Shown: positions 12,801 to 24,501 of the stretch, one piece after another
How positions within the stretch are numbered: position 1 is the first letter of the stretch
Layout of the letters: every line of letters starts with the position of its first letter
NCBI GenBank assembly: GCA_030248215.1
Contig: JASANG010000605.1
Span: 124,001 to 188,000, forward strand
Reading direction: 5' to 3'
Source: Enoplolaimus lenunculus
Lineage: Eukaryota > Nematoda > Enoplea > Enoplida > Thoracostomopsidae
Length of the DNA stretch: 64,000 bases
Translations under genes and position numbers: made by a program
Notes under the pieces: generated by a model
Told to the model about the DNA's origin: nothing
The model's database searches: none
What the model saw: only the letters and a program-made list of their open reading frames with translations

Positions 12801-13059
12801 AACTGTTTTATCTTACGCTAACTTTGCTGTTGCAGCGACAATTTTGTACAAGTTTTAGTAATGTTTTTTAAAAAAATCAGGGCGGTTCTGCAAATTCAAA
12901 GCAAGAGTAAGAGGATTATATTCTTAAATTCGTTGTGTTTAAACGCTAGTATTGTATCATTGCCGTAATTTACTATTAGTTTTACTGTTCGTTCATCGTC
13001 GAACAAATATGTTCCAACACTTAACCACTGGCGAATCCCTCACGAGGCGGAGAGTTTTC

Positions 13060-13190
13060 CTTCTTCGGACCAAGTTACTTTTTTGCGGGACTAGCGTAAG
13101 CTTGGTTTAGACAAAAAGTTTTGCTTAGGCTTAGGCTTAAGCTTATGCTCAGACTTAGACCCGGCTACGCCCTATAAAGTAAACATTGGC
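13060..13190. repeat. TTAGGC-bearing MITE fragment
   Basis: TTTTGCTTAGGCTTAGGC followed by AAAGTAAACATTGGCC matches the right-hand sequence of the copies at 23290-23445 and 56040-56185. Confidence 0.45.
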
Positions 13191-14199
13191 CATTTTTCCG
13201 GTAGGATCGAGCCAATCAATTCAATGGCCAAACGAAATAGGATCTTCGAGAGGTCTCGAAAATAGCAGTGACAATTACCCCATCACCGATTGCCTAAAAT
13301 ATCGCACAAACAGTATAACTATTGTCCCAACATGTAGCAGTGTAACATCATTTATTTAATATTTTTAATCAGACAAGATTTTAATTCTAAAACTTTTAGT
13401 TGAAATATGAAATGTTGCCTACTGTAACTGTTATTATCGTCAATTTTAGAATGAACCTCTAGGTGAAAATATTTTGGCTGCAGTTGTATTCTTTACAGCT
13501 CGTGGTGAGATAAAGCGCTTCAAATGATCTGTAGATGTTGTGGTATATAAAAATATTTAGAAACAATGCGGCACACTGTCTTCTATTAATACTTATGGGA
13601 TACTACGGAACTTTATTCTTAACGTATATTTCACAACAAGGTCGTTTCTTGTTGAATTACTGAGTCTAAAATGATTGGCATAGCTTCAGCTTCTATAAAC
13701 ATAACGATCATATAAAAATGCTTGATAATTTTTAAAATCTGGGCATTGGACCGCCGGCGTCCAATAACCGGTCGACCGGCCGGTTTTATCAAACAATTAT
13801 TGCTCAAACGACAATTGCATGCACGCGATACTTTATCACACCCTTAATTTATTAATTTTAAAAAGTTGAATTGTGAAATTCAATTTTACTTTGTATTCTT
13901 GAAAAAAGCCGTTTTTCGTATCTGATATAAATATTTTTTGATCCTCCATCATGGACTTTACATACGAATTTGTAATTTGTTCTGCTGGCAAATGTTATGA
14001 AACGCAATTTTTTACTATATGCTATATATGCGTGCATAGGCGTCGGAAGTTGGCGGTATGGGCACTTGCCTCCCAATGTTCAGATTGGGCGGCACAGCCC
14101 ACAAAATATTGGCCAGAGCTTATGATATTAAACTGTCGAATACCTGTTCCACAAACACGACCCCAAACCGCTATAAAATTCGTACGTTTTAGACTAATA
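13191..14199. other. AT-rich stretch, nothing recognised
   Basis: The only oddity is a short GC-rich palindromic patch (13745-13790) built of CCGG words. Confidence 0.4.
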
Positions 14200-15330
14200 G
14201 CAAAATATATAATATATACTACATACAAAACAAATTGTCTTGAAATTTCAAGACTCCGACTTTCGTAAACTTTCAAGATATAAATATCTTGTATTTCAGA
14301 TATTATTAACAGCCTTAAACAGCTCGCAAATGGGTCATCCACGTTATACTGTCCACGCTACTGTTTAAAAAATGTCCACCCACTTGGCTGCAGTGGCGGT
14401 ACAAAATAATATGGTTCTTGAAGTATTAGGACTTAAGCAGAGAGGATATTTTACCAGTGTGTTTTGGCTGTAGTCCCTTTGAAGGGGGTAAGGACAATGC
14501 GGACACTGTTTGGACACCTGTTCTTTTTATAACCTATTGACATTGGGCATGGGTTTGTGCGATTATGTGACGAAGTATACGATGTTCAAACGGTCTGCCA
14601 GCGGTCAAAAGGGTGTAAACAGGATGTAGGTGACTTTTGGATATATTGTTTGCAAACACTGCAGTTAGGAACTTAAGGGCTCTCATGCGGGTACAGTTTT
14701 TTACAGTAGCGTAGACAGTATAACGTGGATGACCCAAAATTCATGTCTGAAATGGTTAAAACAAAAATATCTTATATTTAAGAAATTACTGTTGCCAATT
14801 TATAAGACATAAATTTCTTCCTTTCAAGAAATAGTTGTTTTATATTCAAGACTAATCTTCTAATTTTTGTGTAGGCTCGTAAAAAAGTTGCCTCATATAT
14901 TTTTAGGAGTGTAATATTAAAATTTAAAGGATATCTCAGGTTGAGCTTATAGGCTCCCCTCCCAATCCACGTTTATGTCTTGGACGTATTTTAGGTTGTA
15001 AAATTGGGGTATTTAGTTGAGCTTTAGCCCCCAATAAAAAGTCGGATCCCTGGAAAAAAATTTGTTTTGTATTTCAGATATTTTGTCTTATGTTTGAGAA
15101 ATATTTGTCTTATATTTTAAAAATATTTGTCATTAATCGTTCATCAAACATAGTCCTAAATTTGAGACTTTTAATTTTGAAAATTTTCAGACCAATGTTT
15201 TGGAAAATTTAAGAAATACAAGGCTGGAATTCAAGACATATATATCTGGAGTCCGTATCACGACACAATTGTCTTAAATTTCCGATAATATTTCTTGAAT
15301 ATATAAGAAAATAATTCATTTTGTGTGTAG
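14200..15330. repeat. Repeat rich in CAAGACATA/TCTTGAA words, host of a nested MITE
   Basis: Many near-palindromic words such as TGTCTTGAAATTTCAAGAC recur. The left part (14220-14330) and the part right of the nested element (14737-14790) align in order with a continuous stretch at about 55160-55320, which shows that this was one repeat before 14331-14736 inserted. Confidence 0.5.
14331..14736. mobile_element. Foldback MITE nested in another repeat
   Basis: Ends are near-perfect inverted repeats of about 32 bp, starting TGGGTCATCCACGTTATACT. AAA stands on both sides (14328-14330 and 14737-14739). The uninterrupted sequence at about 55262 shows a single AAA at the same place, so the insertion and a 3-bp duplication can be read directly, though low-complexity bases leave the exact edge open by one or two. 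It has no protein. Confidence 0.7.
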
Positions 15331-15527
15331 TATCTGTAAAAATATCGAAACCAGGTTGTAAACGGTTGCAAAAATAACGGACACAGAAATGGATAGAGAT
15401 CAAAATAATGGAAACCGAAAACAGATATTGAAGTATAAAAGTTACACTGATGTTTTATTTTTCTGCCAACAGAATTGAGGCCTGAAAGCAAATATAAAAT
15501 ACTAGATGCGCAAGTGATGAAAATAAT

Positions 15528-17886
15528 TATAGTAAACCTTCCTAATATCGGCACATCCCTTATATCGACACTATTAAATATATGCTGCGCTTGCGATGAA
15601 TATAGCGCCTATAGAAGCGCTGGTTTTTGTTATTTACAATAGCTAGATACGAAGCACAGATTGTATATGTTGGTTTTGTGTTCTCGACATAGCTAGCCAC
15701 AAGAAGTCTGTTTTAAACCAAAAGTGACGATACTAGGAATTCGATAGTTAAGAATAAGTTGTAAAACACTAAGATATTTTAAGGATTTTTTATGTGTAAA
15801 TCAGCACAAACCTAACCGATTTTTATATCATCTGAATCGTTAGAACGTGTATAATTGAAATCCGCTTACGACTTTAATGGTTATACGCTAAAATTCTAAT
15901 GTCACACATTTTTTAAATAAAGTTTCACTTGCGTGATATCGACACTCGTCTATTGGTCGCTTGCTTAATATCGTCACATACTCTTAACATCGGTACTTTG
16001 ATATGCGGCGTTTGAAATCAATTTTAGATTATACTAAACGTGTTTTATACCAATATGGCAAGAACAAAGAACTTAGTGAGAACTCCGAAACGTGCCACAA
16101 GGTTGCCAAGAGCTACAAAACCGTCCTCAAGTCCAAAAATAGGGATAATTAAAAAATGCGTGATGGGTCGGCGTAGAAGGCAGTTATGGAGTGAAGAAAA
16201 CATGCAAACAGCCTTATCAGCTCTAAACTGTGCCATTCGTGAAAAATTTCCGGGTGTTGACTTATCCGATACGGCAAATAGAAAAAGTTGTATAGGTCAG
16301 TGATGGAAACTGAGCAGGTCTTGCCTGATTGTTTGCCTTGAATCAATGTTTGATTTCATTAATGATTTCGCTGACCGATATTTAATTAGGATTGGCAGTA
16401 ATTCCCTTTCATAAACCAATATTTGATTTTTGTTCTGTTTTTTACTTATTATAAAGCTGGATTACGTCAGTGAAAATCTTGCGCAGTGTACAAATAGTTG
16501 ATAAGGACGAGGGTATCGACATATTCCGCAATTGTTGAATTATGTTAAACCTAAGGTTGTTGCTTGTTGTTGTTCATAAGAAATCACTCGCTAAGTGTTC
16601 ATACTTATGCATATACTTTTAGCTAAATTTCGAGGAGTCAAGACCGCAGCTGCTGCTAATGCCGTTCCGCGCAGCACTTTACGGGACCGTTGGCTAGCAT
16701 TCGGCACGACTTGCTCAAAGCATCTAGCAGGCCGTCAACGAACACTAAATGATGAGGATGAAATGCGTCTGGTAGAGTTGATTAAAGATCGCCAACGGAA
16801 TGGGTTTCCGATGAGTATCAACGACGTAAGGTCTCTTGCTTACGAGTTTTGCGAGTCAAATGGTATTCGCAACTATTTTAACAATCACACTAAGTTAGCG
16901 GGCTGGAAGTGGTGGTCTACATTTTTAAAAAAGTATTGTTCGGTTTTGAGTGTGCGCAAGACGGCTAATTGCTCGCTCAATAGAGCGTTAGGTATGGAAA
17001 AATCTCGCATATCTCAGTTTTTTAATCAGATTAATGACCTGTTTGAACGTTACGGAGTGAAAAACGTCCCTGATCGTATATTCAATGTCGACGAAACCGG
17101 CATTCAAATTGTAAATGAACCTGGTAAAGTGGTTGCGGAAAAGGGAACAAAATTGGTTCAAACAATTGTGTCAGCCGAGCGTGGTTCTACAACTACAATT
17201 GTGTGGTGTTGTAACGCGAGTGGATTGTTTGTACCTCCAATGGTAATATTCAAGGGCAAACGCCTTGCGCGCGATGATGCGTTCCAGTCGATGTTTCCAG
17301 CAGGTACCTTGATAAATTGTTCAAATTCTGGTTGGATAGATAAAGAACTGTTTTATAAGTGGTTCGAGCACTTCGTGGCCCATCTTCCGCCGCGTAGAGA
17401 AAACGAGAGAGTTGCTTTACTTTTAGATGGACATTCCAGTCATAGTAGTGTTGAACTGTTTGCCAAAGCCAAGGAATGCCGGGTAGAGCTGATATCTTTA
17501 AAATTTCGATTTAACAAAATCTCAGAAGTATGTAAAGTCCAAATTTAACGAATTAGCTTACAGAGTGGTCGCTGGCAAAAAAATGACAGACAAATCAATC
17601 GGTTCAGTCATATTGAACTTAAATGCTTGTAATTTATACGAATGTAACCGAAATATAATTGAATTTGGTTCCACGTAATCACGAACTGTGTTTAGTGTAC
17701 CTTATATTTGCATCGATAGTAAATCTCATTGTTGTAATTTTCCCAAATTTTTAGTTAGTTGGTATATGTCGATACTAAAACGAAATTTCGATAAAAGGAT
17801 AATAAAGTGTCGCTAATAAGAACGTCAGCTGTTGTGCATTGAATATAAGCACCATATAACTGCTGATATAAGGCAGGTTTACTATA
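15528..17886 (+). mobile_element. pogo/Tigger-like DNA transposon, TA-flanked
   Basis: The element spans 15530-17884 (2355 bp) between TA dinucleotides. The left end reads TAGTAAACCTTCCTAATATC and the reverse complement of the right end TAGTAAACCTGCCTTATATC, the AGTAAA-CCT-ATAT style of Tigger/jerky-type ends. It encodes one transposase-like gene (16055-17548) that lacks its C-terminal catalytic part, so this copy cannot be autonomous. Length and ends fit an internally deleted or decayed pogo-group element of the Tc1/mariner superfamily. Confidence 0.8.
16055..17548 (+). pseudogene. pogo/Tigger-like transposase, two exons, 3' part lost
   Basis: Exon 1 starts at the ATG at 16055 and runs to 16295. 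A GT-AG intron (16296-16622) joins it in matching phase to exon 2 from 16623. The N-terminus is Arg/Lys-rich, then a pipsqueak-type helix-turn-helix (WSEENMQTALSALN ... AAAANAVPRSTLRDRW) that would bind the element's ends. A CENP-B-like second DNA-binding stretch follows (GRQRTLNDEDEMRLVELI ... WKWWSTFLKKY). The DDE_1 catalytic core shows the first Asp in FNVDETG (codon 17090-17092) and the second in LLLDGHSSH (17426-17428). The third acidic residue, expected after a PPHTSHxLQPLD-like motif, is absent: the frame leaves the family pattern after VELISL and stops at 17548. It should be inactive in cleavage but might still bind DNA. Confidence 0.78.
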
Positions 17887-18035
17887 ATGACTCTTCTACG
17901 ATCTGCTCCTAAGAGACAATTAAACGAATGTAACTCAGACGTAGGTAAATTTAGAGTCGTAATGAAGGCATTACAACTTTCAGAGCCACACCAGTTTAAA
18001 GTTTTAGGTTGATTTTATTTGTTGAATTCTGCTAC
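17887..18035. other. Short AT-rich spacer
   Basis: Nothing recognised between the pogo-like element and the next MITE. Confidence 0.4.
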
Positions 18036-18412
18036 CAGGATACAACCGGAGGTCTGGCTCCGGCTCCGGCACAGTCAGAAAATCGGCTTTCTTCACCGGT
18101 TTCGGCTACGACAGAATTTTTGCAGTAGGTTCCGGCAATTTCGGTGGTAAAATTTTCCATAATTTTGCAAAATATATCTCTTTAGCGCGTTTCGTTTTAC
18201 TTTTGTCACAATTTTCAGAAAAGAATTTCCGAAATTTTGCAAAAAATTAGCTAAGTAAAACCAAACAACTGAACAACATATTGCAGATATCGGCTAAAAT
18301 TAACTAATTAACCATCATTTTCACTACATAAGTTCGCCTCACCTCCGGTTCCAATAAGTTTCGTTGACCTCCGGCTCCGGCTTCGGTATTTTTCACCTCC
18401 GGTTGCACCCTG
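18036..18412. mobile_element. hAT-type MITE, family C
   Basis: It starts CAGGATACAACCGGAGG and ends CCTCCGGTTGCACCCTG, inverted repeats matching the intact copy at 46567-46975. Repeated CTCCGGCTCCGGC words lie just inside both ends and could be subterminal binding sites. The 8-bp flanks agree only in part. Confidence 0.6.
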
Positions 18413-18599
18413 TCATCTTCTACTGTACATCTGCGGAATGAACTGCTATCCCTGTCACATTTTTTCACAAAACACTATGATTGACAAAATAGCATTCTTT
18501 AGCATTCGACCATTTTAGCTACCTATGATTGTGCCCCCTCCAACCATTATTAATTTACATCCGGCACCGCTGTATGCATGCCATTGTGAGCGAAAAATT

Positions 18600-18740
18600 G
18601 TAAAGTAGGGGACCTTATTATTTTTCCAGAAAAAAGCTTTCTGAGGGGAAAATATTGTAAGGTCGACGCCTTACCATTTCGGGTCACATACAATTTCTGA
18701 CGAGGGGGGGTGTGGTGTACACCTCTCGACACCATCATAA
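18600..18740. repeat. Fragment related to the MITE at 1531-1909
   Basis: GGGGACCTTATTATTTTTCC and AAGGTCGACGCCTTACC words resemble, in reverse orientation, the interior at 1600-1850. Confidence 0.3.
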
Positions 18741-19058
18741 TCCGTTTGTGATTACAAGCATTATTTCGGAGGCCCAAGAGCGTAAAATTGAAGAAACAGC
18801 TCTACAAAGCCGAACAACGGTAAACCAAGCTTGCCAGCCGAAAGTTATGAATTTGAAGAGAAAGGTAAAGTCTACAGTCTCTGCATCAGTCACACGTCGT
18901 GGGTTCGAGCCCCACCGGATCCGCAGCAAAATTTTCGTAAAGGGCTCTATATGGTACTGCTTAACATAGAATTACGCTAAGTTTAAGCATTAGTCTTGTG
19001 GGTTGAATAAACTTGTACTAAAACCGTTCAGTATTCACAGGTAATTCTGATTCGTTCA

Positions 19059-19249
19059 CACAGTAAAAAGTAAATTGACTCTCTCGGAAACAGGCTTTTC
19101 CTGACTACACAAACTGAGTCAAATTTGATTCCGTCAGAGTCAACAGTGAATCGAATTTGACTCCGGCGGAGTCAAATTTAACTCAGTTTGTGTAGTCAGG
19201 AAAAGCCTGTTTCCGAGAGAGTCAATTTGACTCCCCATTTTTTACAGTG
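19059..19249. mobile_element. Long-palindrome MITE, family D
   Basis: The two halves are inverted repeats of roughly 85 bp; the reverse complement of the right end reads CACTGTAAAAAATGGGGAG. Both halves share GACTCTCTCGGAAACAGG and GACTACACAAACTGAGTCAA, and the centre is made of GAGTC/GACTC words. A closely related copy is nested at 56601-56810. It has no protein; a transcript would fold into a long hairpin. Confidence 0.7.
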
Positions 19250-19445
19250 CCGGATATAAGTACGTGCTCCATCTGTCGGACTCGTTCAGAGACTGTTGTC
19301 GTATTTGGCAAGTGAACAGAATTTGACTGAAAACAAAACCAAACACTTGGTTAACTTTAAAATTCGTTTCATTGATTTTGCCGTGTCGTCTAATGTTTCC
19401 TTATGCACTATTTTATAACAGTTGTTTTATACCAAGTACAAATCG

Positions 19446-19632
19446 CAGTGCCGAAGCAGACAGAAGTGGGCACTCCCCCAAACTCTGGGGAACCCCCGAA
19501 ACTCGCGAGCGAGAAACCAGACGCATTTGAAAACTTCGGCGGTTTGTGTTTCAACCGGTTAGGGTGGTGACCCTTTTAGGAGAGGGCACCTCCCGAAATG
19601 GCGGGTATGCGGGGTTGGCTGCTCCGGCCCTG
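19446..19632. mobile_element. hAT-type MITE with perfect 8-bp TSD, family E
   Basis: It begins CAGTGCCGAAGCAGACAG and ends GGCTGCTCCGGCCCTG, imperfect inverted repeats. ACAAATCG occurs on both sides (19438-19445, 19633-19640), a perfect 8-bp target duplication typical of hAT elements. It is 187 bp with no protein. A second copy lies at 25550-25721. Confidence 0.8.
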
Positions 19633-20061
19633 ACAAATCGTATACAAAAAATATAGTTCAGCGCGATACGAGTATACAACTAAATACACATATATATTAT
19701 ATATCTGTCGTTGTGTGTTGTACTGTGCAAATAGTTGAAAAGTGCACTCATACACTATTGTACAGAGCGACTAAAATAGATGTACTTGTCTAGCGAAGAA
19801 GGTAGGGTTTGAGGCGCTGAAGCCGAGTTCCCCCATCAAACAATATTTTTAAGCAAAACAAATGGTACTAATCGCACTTTAGTCATTTTGATATCTGTGC
19901 GTCTAAATTGAGCTTGGCTTTGTCGGTCGTCCCGCTCCGCCTCTGGATCCGCTAGTAAACGTCAGACTTGAGAAAGACTTTTTATGTTATGGTGCAATAT
20001 ATGTTGTAGTTTCATACAGTCTTTGTTACGTGTGTTTCGTTTGCAGAAGCTTGTGTTTATA

Positions 20062-20460
20062 AGTTCTTTCAAACGTTTTTATATTGATTTAAATGATATG
20101 CATGTCGTGGCATTTCGTATAACTGAATTCAATGTCAGTTAAGACAGGATCGTTCAGGGTTTTTGACATCCAGTAGGGATACAGTCCCTATGTTTGGCAG
20201 TGTGCGGACCTGTTGCCAAGGATGGAGGCCAAGGGGGGCTCAGCCTGCTCCCCACACCCTGGAAAAATTTCAGTTCTTTTAAACGTTTTTATATTTGTTG
20301 ATTTAAATGATATACATGTCGTAGCATTTCGTATAACTGAATTCAATGTCAGTTTAGGCAGGATCGATCAGGACATCAGTCCCTATGTCTAGCAGTGTGC
20401 GGGCCTGTTGCCAAGGATGGAGGTCAAGGGGGGCTCAGCCTGCCCCCACCCCCTGGAAAA
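20062..20460. repeat. Tandem duplication, two units of about 210 and 190 bp
   Basis: The block starting AGTTCTTTCAAACGTTTTTA repeats at 20272 in the same order, including GTTGCCAAGGATGGAGG and GGGGGGCTCAGCCTG. The second unit lacks a short stretch of the first. No open frame spans it. The 3' edge blends into the GGGGCTCAGCCC repeat family that recurs at 20945-21110. Confidence 0.75.
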
Positions 20461-20944
20461 GTTTTGCCCCCCCATAGAAAAATTCTGACCCCACCTTGGA
20501 AAATTTTAAGCTTGCTTGTAACTCACTGAAAACCATTCTATGCTCCTTTTGAAAATTTATTATCCATTTCTCGCAAGGTGAGCTGGCTTCGGGCCTGGAA
20601 GTGTGATTCTACACACATGCATTTATTAACTATATATCGACACGCATTCCATTGGCATGTATTCAAGCATATAGCACACTTAGCCAGTGTAATTTTAAAA
20701 AAGGTGTCCCTCTACTGTCCACGCTGTTATCCACTGTCTTGATGCCATCTTTGCAGATGCACTTTACGGCCTAGCAACCATGTCAGTAGCCAGCAGATCG
20801 TTATAACAAATGTACTGTTTAAACCACACAGTTGGCGTTGCCAAATTACTTTTAGGCAACGTCAGTTTAGGTAGGAACCGGGAATTCAGACCTTTTTTAG
20901 TTACGCAGCTGGAAAAGCGGTTTACGGGTGGTTTCGCACTAGCG

Positions 20945-21270
20945 ACCTCGGACCCGTATCTTGGGGGGAGGCCAGAAGGGGTTCAGCCCCTGGAAAATTT
21001 TGGGCCTAAGCTAGAAACTTTTCAACCTTGCTTGTAACTCATTGAAAACCCTTGAATGCCCCTCCTGAAAATTTTTTAGCTCCCCTAGCAAGGCGAGCAG
21101 CTATTCTGAATCTCAGCACTGTTACCACTGTGCTACGTAGCCCGCATGTCCTATTGCTTCTATCGCAGGCCCGTAGCCAGCTCACCTTGCTAGAGGGCTA
21201 AAAAAATTTTCAGGAGGGGCGTTCAAGGGGTTTCAATGAGTTTACAAGATTGAAAATGTTCTAGCGGGGA
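20945..21270. repeat. Two inverted copies of the GCCCGTAGCC/AGCAAGG repeat
   Basis: 20985-21100 and 21170-21270 are reverse complements over most of their length (CTCCTGAAAATTTTTTAGC versus GCTAAAAAAATTTTCAGGAG). Further copies: 24960-25115 and 46179-46345. Just inside 21105-21150 is a tRNA A-box-like word on the minus strand (TAGCACAGTGGTAAC). Confidence 0.6.
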
Positions 21271-21589
21271 TACAATTCTATCGTCGAATATATGTCAACC
21301 GTGTGCTGCCGGCAAGCATACTATTCAGCACTAGGACAAGCATGTCTCACATGCCTACAGGCGACTGCATGTCTGTACGGATGCTAGCAGTAAGCATGTA
21401 TTTATTAAATACAATCATACAGTCGTTTCCGTTTGTTCAAAAATGGTTCGATTTTGAATATTTTTGCATATGTGAACTTCTCATGACCTCCCCTGGTCAT
21501 CCCAGATTTAAGGTTCAAATTTTAACCCTTTCACTCATAGAGTATACTATGAGCAACTAAAGAGCAGGTCCCTCCCAAATCCGCGGATA

Positions 21590-22125
21590 AATGCTAAAAT
21601 CTCGGGAAATTAGAATTTTGGGAAAATTAGGATATTATGCGGAAACAGGGATTTTGGAAAATTAGGATATATATTAAGCGAGAAATTGAAATTTCTTTCT
21701 ATTTTGGGGGTAGTTGTTTGTTCGGGATGTTAGAAAATTAGGATATTACCCGGGAAATAATATGATTTTGGAAAATTGGGATATTGGCTAAGGAATTGGG
21801 ATTTTGGGAAGTTGCAATGATGACCGGGAAATTGGGATTTTGGGAAATTGGGATATCACCCGAGAAATTCTGATTTGGGGAAATTGGGATATAACCCGAG
21901 AAATTGGAATATTACCCGGGAAATAATGATTTTGGGAAATTGGGATGTTACCATGGAAATGGATATTTGCAAGAATTGAGATATTACCTGGGAAATTTGG
22001 AAATTGCAATATTATCCTGGAAACTTGCCGGCGCTTGTGATTTGGTCGTTACCTTTCTCGCTCAAAACTTAGGAAACTGAGAGTGTGGCAAACTGTGATA
22101 TTATCCGGAAATTGGGGTTATGAGA
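21590..22125. repeat. Diverged satellite-like tandem array
   Basis: Roughly 30-40 bp units built from CCGGGAAATTGGGATTTTGG and AATTGGGATATTAC repeat many times with drift. A detached remnant lies at 22560-22650. Both strands show low-complexity open frames, which are by-products of the repeat. Confidence 0.7.
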
Positions 22126-23289
22126 AAATTGGCTTTTGGGAACACTCTCATTTTTGGGGTGGAGTGAAATTGGCAGTTTGTCTTAATTTGATATATGCTA
22201 ACCGCGGCATATTGAGTTTTTCCGGCAGAATCGGCCCCTCAGCCAGGACAGTGTGGTCAACCAAAAACGCAACTCGCACTGGTACATGTTGTGCCTTGCG
22301 AATTGAGGTAAGCTGAATGCATACTGTTTTCAAACTCATCATCAGATTCTTGGAAACAGGGGAATATATGACTGAACTTTCTGGAAAGACAATAAAATGC
22401 AACTATTACAGGCGTTAACGACGGTCTACTAGATTGTAAAGTCAAAAAATTACGTTAATCTCACGAAACGGAATCATGGCTAAACCTCTGCATTCAGCTT
22501 AAGATAGAGAATAAGCCAAAGCGAGAAGCTTAACCTAATCCTCTGCCCAAGCCCATTCTGATTGGTTTTCTGGATATTTGGATTTCGCAACGAAAATGTG
22601 GATGTTACCCGAGATATTGCAATTTTGAGAAATTGGGAAACTAATTACCCAAAAAATTGGTAGGGACCTGTTATCTGCATGGATGTGGCGTCGAATATAT
22701 TGTCTACTTCTGGACAAAACATTGTTTTGCTCACTTACTTAAGGACTTTAAAATACCAAATTTTCGAAAAATTCAAAATTGGGTACGAAATGATCAGCGG
22801 AGGTTGTGAAAACCTAAAATATGCAAAAAATCTTCTAAAATTGAATCATTTTTACACGAATGCCGGCTGGACATAACAGCCGTAAAATCCTAATTTTAGC
22901 TACTTCAATTGATAAAACAGGCGCAGTTTTTGCGAGTGAATGTAATTTAATGAGTAAAAGATTAGTATTAATATACCTTGCAACCTAACGTTTTAATGCA
23001 GTTTTTGCTGTTTAGGAGGCTAAATTTGTTCGGTTACCGAGACATAAAACTAGGTGTATAAAGCATCAAGAACCAAGATTTAACCATTCTGTAAACTAAT
23101 AAACTCGCGGAAACTTGAAGTGTCATTTTCATATTAGAGATACTAAAACCAGAAAACAGAGAGAAATTTGGTCTTTTAGCACGAGTACAGTTTACTGACA
23201 ACGTTTTGATGTATCCGTTGAACTTTGAAATTTATACTTAATGTTCCTGAAAACTTTATTGGCCAATGTTGCTTTAAGGGGCGTCCAGG
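22126..23289. other. AT-rich stretch, nothing recognised
   Basis: Apart from the satellite remnant at 22560-22650 no gene or repeat end was recognised. Confidence 0.4.
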
Positions 23290-23445
23290 TCTCTGGTGGA
23301 TCTATAAATGAATAGGTTAAGGTTCTAGATTACAATTTTTGCTTAGGCTTAGACTTAGGCTTAGGATTTGATTTTTGCAACGCTTAGGCTTAGGCTTAGG
23401 AGTACGCTTAATCTACTGTTACGCCCCTTAAAGTAACATTGGCTA
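23290..23445. repeat. TTAGGC-bearing element, second terminal type
   Basis: Two clusters of CTTAGGCTTAGGCTTAGG sit between AGGTTCTAGATTACAATTTT and TACGCTTAATCTACTGTTAC. The same order recurs at 56040-56185, so this is a dispersed element and not random telomeric sequence. Confidence 0.55.
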
Positions 23446-24501
23446 CTTTATTTGTAATATCGAATCAGTAAATGCGCCTTGTAGAATTAAATTAATCGCA
23501 TGCCGTTTGCATATGCCAAGCAGTGCTATTAATTTCAAAAGCATGCACTTTTCGCAATAATTATGCTTTGAGACATAGAAAGGCGTAATCCGTTATTCCA
23601 TTCTAATTGTAGTACAAATATGTTAGATATTTAATTTCAACCTTTCTTATTGTATAGGGAACATAACAATAAGGCTGTAAATGTGTCTTTGCAGTCAATG
23701 TTGTTTTTCATTTGGCTTTTACTTATAAATTGGTAAGAAAATGCCTGAAAACGCCAACTATTAACCGAGAAACCGCAAATTTTTGTGATAAAAGCTTACT
23801 AGCATATATGAGCGTTGTTTAGTTTAGATGCTGATGTTTCAGAGTGTAAACGCACTTACTTTACTATTGTATTTAATTGTCGCGTAGGCAACTCTGTCAG
23901 TGTCTGTTTGAAAACAAAACTTAAGCATCGTTTTTTTGACGAAATGTGCATCATAAGTTTTCCGGGTTTTTTTTGGCAAAAAATCACAAGTTTTAACCTG
24001 AAGTGGTTATATAATATTTAATGATTTTTTGGTAGCAGCGTCACTAATAACGGATGTTACCTACTTCGGTCGGAGTACGCTTTGGTGACTTACGAAACAA
24101 TGATAACGTTGCATAATTACGGTAATGTTAAAACGATATTATTTCACAAATGCGTAGGAACTTTTATGTCTACCGGTCAGGCGAGTGGGTGTTTCTGGGT
24201 TGGTCATGAATACGAGTAGGGCGCTCAGTCCCTGATGCCCAAGACTTTAGTAGACTTTTCGTGGATCATAGGAAAGAGAAAAATAGAAACGTTGCAGCAA
24301 GCAAACTTAACGTTTCAGGCTCGCAGCTAGATTACCCTGGTATTTTAGGAGAGGCATACAAGGGTTTCCGATTATTAACAAGTGAAGTTAAAACATTTCT
24401 GGAAGGTAACATTTTTTCTAAAAGAGGCTAAACACCTCTGGATGTTGGTTTGTACGATTTCTTCATAAATTTTGTAACTGGGTGGGTTACCGCTGTACCA
24501 C
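23446..24501. other. AT-rich stretch, nothing recognised
   Basis: No gene or repeat end was recognised. Confidence 0.4.

Noticed and set aside
18885-18925. tRNA or SINE B-box (GGGTTCGAGCCCCACC) on the + strand
   Set aside because: The B-box is good and pairs as a T-arm, but no A-box lies at the right distance and the rest does not fold as a tRNA.
21105-21150. tRNA-derived A-box on the minus strand
   Set aside because: Only the A-box-like word is present; no B-box follows at tRNA spacing.
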